DNA of 64,000 nucleotides from Rheinheimera tangshanensis (GTDB lineage: Bacteria; Pseudomonadota; Gammaproteobacteria; Enterobacterales; Alteromonadaceae): the NCBI RefSeq assembly GCF_014645135.1, contig NZ_BMLH01000001.1:868001-932000 (forward strand), in the 5' to 3' direction. Each line of letters starts with the position of its first letter. Positions within the stretch are counted from its first letter, which is position 1. A program made the translations under genes and the position numbers. Below the pieces are notes generated by a model, which had not been told where the DNA came from, ran no database searches, and was given only the letters and a program-made list of their open reading frames with translations. Shown piece by piece: positions 60,707 through 64,000 of this stretch.

Positions 60707-61477
60707 ATGATCCATCCTACCTCTGTGATTGAAACAGGTGCTGTACTTGGCCAGAACGTCAAAGTTGGACCATTTTGTTATATCGCTGCCAATGTGGTGA
60801 TCGGTGATAACACTGTGCTTGAATCTCATGTGGTGCTCAAAGGCCCGACCGTTATAGGTAAAGGCAATCACTTTTACCAGTTCACCAGCATAGGTGAAGA
60901 TTGTCAGGACAAAAAATACAACGGCGAGCCAACGGAACTTATTATTGGTGACAACAATGTATTCCGTGAAAATTGCACTGTGCATCGTGGCACTATTCAG
61001 GACAAAGGGGTCACCCGTATAGGGTCGAATAACCTCTTTATGAATAACACTCATGTGGCGCATGACTGCGTGATTGGTGATAACGTGATTTTTGCCAGCG
61101 GTGCTCAGTCTGCCGGCCATGTGCACATTGGTGACTGGGCTATTTTAGGCGGTATGAGTGGTATTCATCAGTTCTGTCATATAGGTGCTCATGCCTTTAT
61201 CGGTGGAGGCTCTATTGTAGTCAAAGATGTTCCTCCTTACCTGATGGCACACGGCTCCCATGCTGTTCCGGCTGGTTTAAATGTTGAAGGTTTAAAACGT
61301 CGTGGCTTCAGCGCCGATGCGATTTTAGAAGTACGCCGCGCTTATAAAGAAGTCTATCGCAAAGGTTTAACAGTGCAGGAAGCTCTGGATGCTCTGGCAG
61401 AGAAATCTGCCGAATTCCCGGAAGTCAAAGCCTTCACTGATTTTATCGCCAACTCCAGCCGTGGCATTATCCGCTGA
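60707..61477 (+). CDS. lpxA: UDP-N-acetylglucosamine O-acyltransferase
   Basis: First step of lipid A synthesis. Seen: [15 protein letters not shown], hexapeptide-repeat beta-helix, catalytic His119 in [27 protein letters not shown], and a C-terminal helical domain with [19 protein letters not shown]. 256 residues from the ATG at 60707, which lies one base after the fabZ stop; upstream in-frame codons lie inside fabZ. Confidence 0.97.
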   Translation: MIHPTSVIETGAVLGQNVKVGPFCYIAANVVIGDNTVLESHVVLKGPTVIGKGNHFYQFTSIGEDCQDKKYNGEPTELIIGDNNVFRENCTVHRGTIQDKGVTRIGSNNLFMNNTHVAHDCVIGDNVIFASGAQSAGHVHIGDWAILGGMSGIHQFCHIGAHAFIGGGSIVVKDVPPYLMAHGSHAVPAGLNVEGLKRRGFSADAILEVRRAYKEVYRKGLTVQEALDALAEKSAEFPEVKAFTDFIANSSRGIIR

Positions 61478-62652
61478 TGGGTGAATTGCAATCCAAGATA
61501 GCTCCTTATTCAGTGAAAGTCGCCTTAGTCGCCGGAGAACATTCCGGCGATATTTTAGGTGCTGATTTAATTCGCGCTTTGAAGCTTTTGTACCCGCAGG
61601 CTGAATTTTATGGCATAGGCGGTGAGCGGATGAAAGCCGAAGGCTTTAGCGCTTTGTTTGATATGGAAGAGCTGGCGGTGATGGGCATAGTGGAGGTGTT
61701 AGGCCGCTTGCCACGTTTGCTGCTGGTGCGCAAAGAGCTGCTGGGGCATCTTACTGCCACACAGCCTGATGTCTTTATCGGTATAGACGCACCGGATTTT
61801 AATATTCCGGTGGAGCTCAAACTCAAAGCCGCTGGTATTAAAACTGTACATTATGTCAGCCCGTCGGTCTGGGCCTGGCGGCAAAAACGTATTTTTAAAA
61901 TAGCCAAAGCCACCAATATGGTGCTGGCGTTATTGCCTTTTGAAAAAGCCTTTTACGATAGATTTGATGTGCCATGCAGTTTTGTGGGGCATACGCTGGC
62001 CGATCAAATGCCTTTGCAGCCTGATAAAGCCGCAGCCAAAACTGAACTGGGTTTAAACCCCGAAGCACCAGTGCTGGCTATTATGCCGGGTAGCAGAACC
62101 AATGAAATCAAATTATTAGCTGCAGATTATCTGCTTGCTGCACAGGAACTAAAACGTCAGCAACCTGATTTGCAGCTGATTTGTAATATGGTGACAGAAC
62201 AAAAAGCGCAGTTGTTCAAGCAAATCAAACAACAGGTCGCGCCGGATTTAGTGGTGCAACTGGAAATTGGTAAAGCCCGCACTACTTTAACGGCGGCTGA
62301 TGCTGTGTTTATCGCCTCAGGTACTGCCACCTTAGAAGCCATGCTGGCCAAAACCGCTATGGTGGTGGGCTACAAGATGAACTGGCTGACGCATCAAATT
62401 GCCAAATGGTTAGTGAAATTGAAGTTCTTTAGCCTGCCGAATTTATTGGCTGATAAAGCCTTAGTGACTGAACTGCTGCAAGAGCAGGTAACGGTAGAGA
62501 ATTTAGTCAAAGCTATGGCACCTTTATTACAAGATCAAAAAGCGCAGCAAGCATGCGTTGGCTCTTTTACAGAGCTGCATCAATTGATCCGCTGTAACGC
62601 CAGCGAACAAGCTGCTGCGGCAATAGCAAAAGTGATGGAAAACCCTGTATGA
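61477..62652 (+). CDS. lpxB: Lipid-A-disaccharide synthase
   Basis: Family 19 glycosyltransferase joining UDP-diacylglucosamine and lipid X. Seen: [60 protein letters not shown], and [23 protein letters not shown]. 391 residues. Starts in a TGATG overlap with lpxA and ends in an ATGA overlap with rnhB. Confidence 0.97.
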   Translation: MGELQSKIAPYSVKVALVAGEHSGDILGADLIRALKLLYPQAEFYGIGGERMKAEGFSALFDMEELAVMGIVEVLGRLPRLLLVRKELLGHLTATQPDVFIGIDAPDFNIPVELKLKAAGIKTVHYVSPSVWAWRQKRIFKIAKATNMVLALLPFEKAFYDRFDVPCSFVGHTLADQMPLQPDKAAAKTELGLNPEAPVLAIMPGSRTNEIKLLAADYLLAAQELKRQQPDLQLICNMVTEQKAQLFKQIKQQVAPDLVVQLEIGKARTTLTAADAVFIASGTATLEAMLAKTAMVVGYKMNWLTHQIAKWLVKLKFFSLPNLLADKALVTELLQEQVTVENLVKAMAPLLQDQKAQQACVGSFTELHQLIRCNASEQAAAAIAKVMENPV

Positions 62653-63272
62653 GTGTTAAAGCTCTGAATGCTGAAACGTACCAAAGACCAGCAGTCGCAT
62701 TGATTTGTGGTGTAGACGAAGTAGGACGGGGCCCGCTTGTTGGCGCTGTAGTGACAGCTGCTGTAATACTGGATCCGAATAACCCTATTATTGGCTTAAA
62801 CGATTCGAAAAAACTGTCAGAAAGAAAACGCCTGCAGCTTGCTGAAGAAATTAAAGCTAAAGCTTTAAGCTGGAGCTTAGGCCGTGCTGAAGTACATGAA
62901 ATTGACAGTTTAAATATTCTCCACGCCACTATGCTGGCGATGACCCGTGCTGTACAGGGCTTACATATCAAGCCGGAATGGGCCTTAATAGACGGCAACC
63001 GTGTGCCGAAAGATATAGGTGTTCAGGCCAGTGCTGTGGTGAAAGGGGATGCTTTAGTGCCGGAAATCAGTGCTGCTTCTATTTTGGCCAAAGTGGCGCG
63101 GGATGAAGAAATGCAGCAGCTGGATGCCACTTATCCGCACTATGGTTTTGCTGGTCATAAAGGTTATCCGACTGCTGAGCATTTAGCTGCCATTAAAACC
63201 CATGGTGTGATCGCAGAGCACAGACGCAGTTTTAAGCCAGTCCGGGATGTATTGGAGCAGATGCATGGCTGA
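62649..63272 (+). CDS. rnhB: Ribonuclease HII
   Basis: Removes ribonucleotides from DNA and cuts RNA/DNA hybrids. Seen: [17 protein letters not shown] with Asp23 and Glu24, [13 protein letters not shown] with the third acidic residue, [15 protein letters not shown], and [16 protein letters not shown]. 207 residues. The order lpxB-rnhB-dnaE is that of E. coli; it overlaps dnaE by 8 bases. Confidence 0.96.
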   Translation: MSVKALNAETYQRPAVALICGVDEVGRGPLVGAVVTAAVILDPNNPIIGLNDSKKLSERKRLQLAEEIKAKALSWSLGRAEVHEIDSLNILHATMLAMTRAVQGLHIKPEWALIDGNRVPKDIGVQASAVVKGDALVPEISAASILAKVARDEEMQQLDATYPHYGFAGHKGYPTAEHLAAIKTHGVIAEHRRSFKPVRDVLEQMHG

Positions 63273-64000
63273 TCCGGCTTTTATTCATTTACGAGTGCAC
63301 AGCGACTTTTCGATGGTCGATGGCATCAAAAAAATAAAGCCTATAGTCAAAGCGGCGAAAGAGCTGAATATGCCTGCGCTTGCTTTAACAGACCAGATGA
63401 ACATGTGTGGTCTGGTGCGTTTTTACAGTACTGCGCACGAAGCTGGTATTAAGCCGATAGTAGGTGCTGATTTATGGGTGCAGCATCCGCTGTTTCCGGG
63501 CGAGGCTTGTCGTTTATTGATTTTGGCCTCTGATAATACCGGCTACCAGAACCTGACCATGTTGCTGTCCAAGGCCTATTTACGTGGCCATGTGCATCAT
63601 AAACCACAGATTGATCACGACTGGCTGGTGGAATACAAAGAAGGCCTGATTGTCTTATCAGGTGCTAAAGACGGCCCTTTAGGCAAAGCCTTAATTAAAG
63701 GTAATGCACCCAGCGCTTTGGCCTTAGTGCAGTTTTATCGTGAACATTTCCCAAACCGGTTTTTTATTGAACTGACCCGAACTGGTCGTCCTGACGAAGA
63801 AACTTATATTCAGGCTGCAGTAGAGCTGGCAGAGCGCGAACAGTTGCCTGTGGTTGCCACTAATGAAGTGGTGATGTTAAGCCCTGACGATTTTCCTGCT
63901 CATGAAATCCGTGTTGCCATTCATGATGGTTACACTTTAGAAGATAAAAGACGGCCAAAAAATTACAGCGAGCAGCAGTATCTGCGATCAAGCGACGAAA
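63265..64000 (+). CDS. dnaE: DNA polymerase III alpha subunit, 5' part
   Basis: Replicative polymerase catalytic subunit, cut off by the right edge after about 245 residues. Seen: the PHP domain start [38 protein letters not shown], and [11 protein letters not shown]. The ATG at 63265 lies inside the end of rnhB and gives the family's usual N-terminus. Confidence 0.95.
   Translation, partial: MADPAFIHLRVHSDFSMVDGIKKIKPIVKAAKELNMPALALTDQMNMCGLVRFYSTAHEAGIKPIVGADLWVQHPLFPGEACRLLILASDNTGYQNLTMLLSKAYLRGHVHHKPQIDHDWLVEYKEGLIVLSGAKDGPLGKALIKGNAPSALALVQFYREHFPNRFFIELTRTGRPDEETYIQAAVELAEREQLPVVATNEVVMLSPDDFPAHEIRVAIHDGYTLEDKRRPKNYSEQQYLRSSDE

Overview
The window is chromosomal DNA of a moderate-GC marine or freshwater gammaproteobacterium of the Alteromonadales/Chromatiaceae type; Rheinheimera or a close relative fits best. 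The assignment rests on protein resemblance (ArcA, GcvA, YqcA and BamA close to enteric forms), on conserved gene neighbourhoods (gcvA-ygdD-rlmM; queF, syd, yqcC, truC, yqcA; rpsB-tsf-pyrH-frr-uppS-cdsA-dxr-rseP-bamA-skp-lpxD-fabZ-lpxA-lpxB-rnhB-dnaE), and on short palindromic repeats of a type I recall from Alteromonadales. It is inference; no database search was possible. I see no prophage, integron, CRISPR array, insertion-sequence transposase, tRNA or rRNA gene.

Layout. 1-11.3 kb, minus strand: a cut-off propionyl-CoA synthetase-like gene, gltBD (glutamate synthase), folE2 (alternative GTP cyclohydrolase I), and a two-gene unit of a YfcC-type transporter and an isoaspartyl-dipeptidase-like amidohydrolase. 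11.7-16.7 kb: arcB and arcA, convergent neighbours, then an unassigned sensor kinase. 16.8-24.9 kb: a DUF3293 protein, rsmC, trmB, mutY-yggX, gcvA with an alpha/beta hydrolase and a DUF423 (YgdD-like) membrane protein, then three tandem 74-bp units leading into rlmM, and a GST. 25-32.2 kb, minus strand: NAD-type isocitrate dehydrogenase, a ppnN-xni-DUF3192-HDOD-like operon, and a diguanylate cyclase. 32.5-37 kb: an M61 peptidase and a TonB-dependent siderophore receptor. 37-43.6 kb: the queF/syd/yqcC/truC/yqcA neighbourhood, interleaved with small DUF proteins and a mini-KfrA-like regulator paired with a DUF2310 zinc-ribbon protein. 43.7-48 kb, minus strand: dapD, glnD and map. 48-64 kb, plus strand: translation factors, isoprenoid and phospholipid synthesis, outer membrane assembly and lipid A genes, ending inside dnaE.

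How the genes fit together. gltBD with glnD (PII uridylylation) covers nitrogen assimilation. arcBA and the diguanylate cyclase are signalling. rsmC, trmB, rlmM, truC and queF are RNA modification or its precursor supply. The last 16 kb is the envelope and translation super-operon, where uppS, cdsA, dxr, rseP, bamA, skp and lpx genes supply lipid carrier, phospholipid, isoprenoid precursor, stress signalling, OMP assembly and lipid A.

The less ordinary content lies between and at the edges of genes. There are three tandem 25-codon micro-ORFs, each joined to the next and finally to rlmM by ATGA stop/start overlaps. There are three copies of a roughly 120-130 bp palindromic repeat (two ending at a stop codon) and one 268-bp MITE-like element whose end forms the frr stop codon. 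The IadA-like enzyme lacks two expected metal ligands. A strong terminator sits directly in front of the diguanylate cyclase start, and an operator-like cluster lies upstream of the KfrA-like gene.
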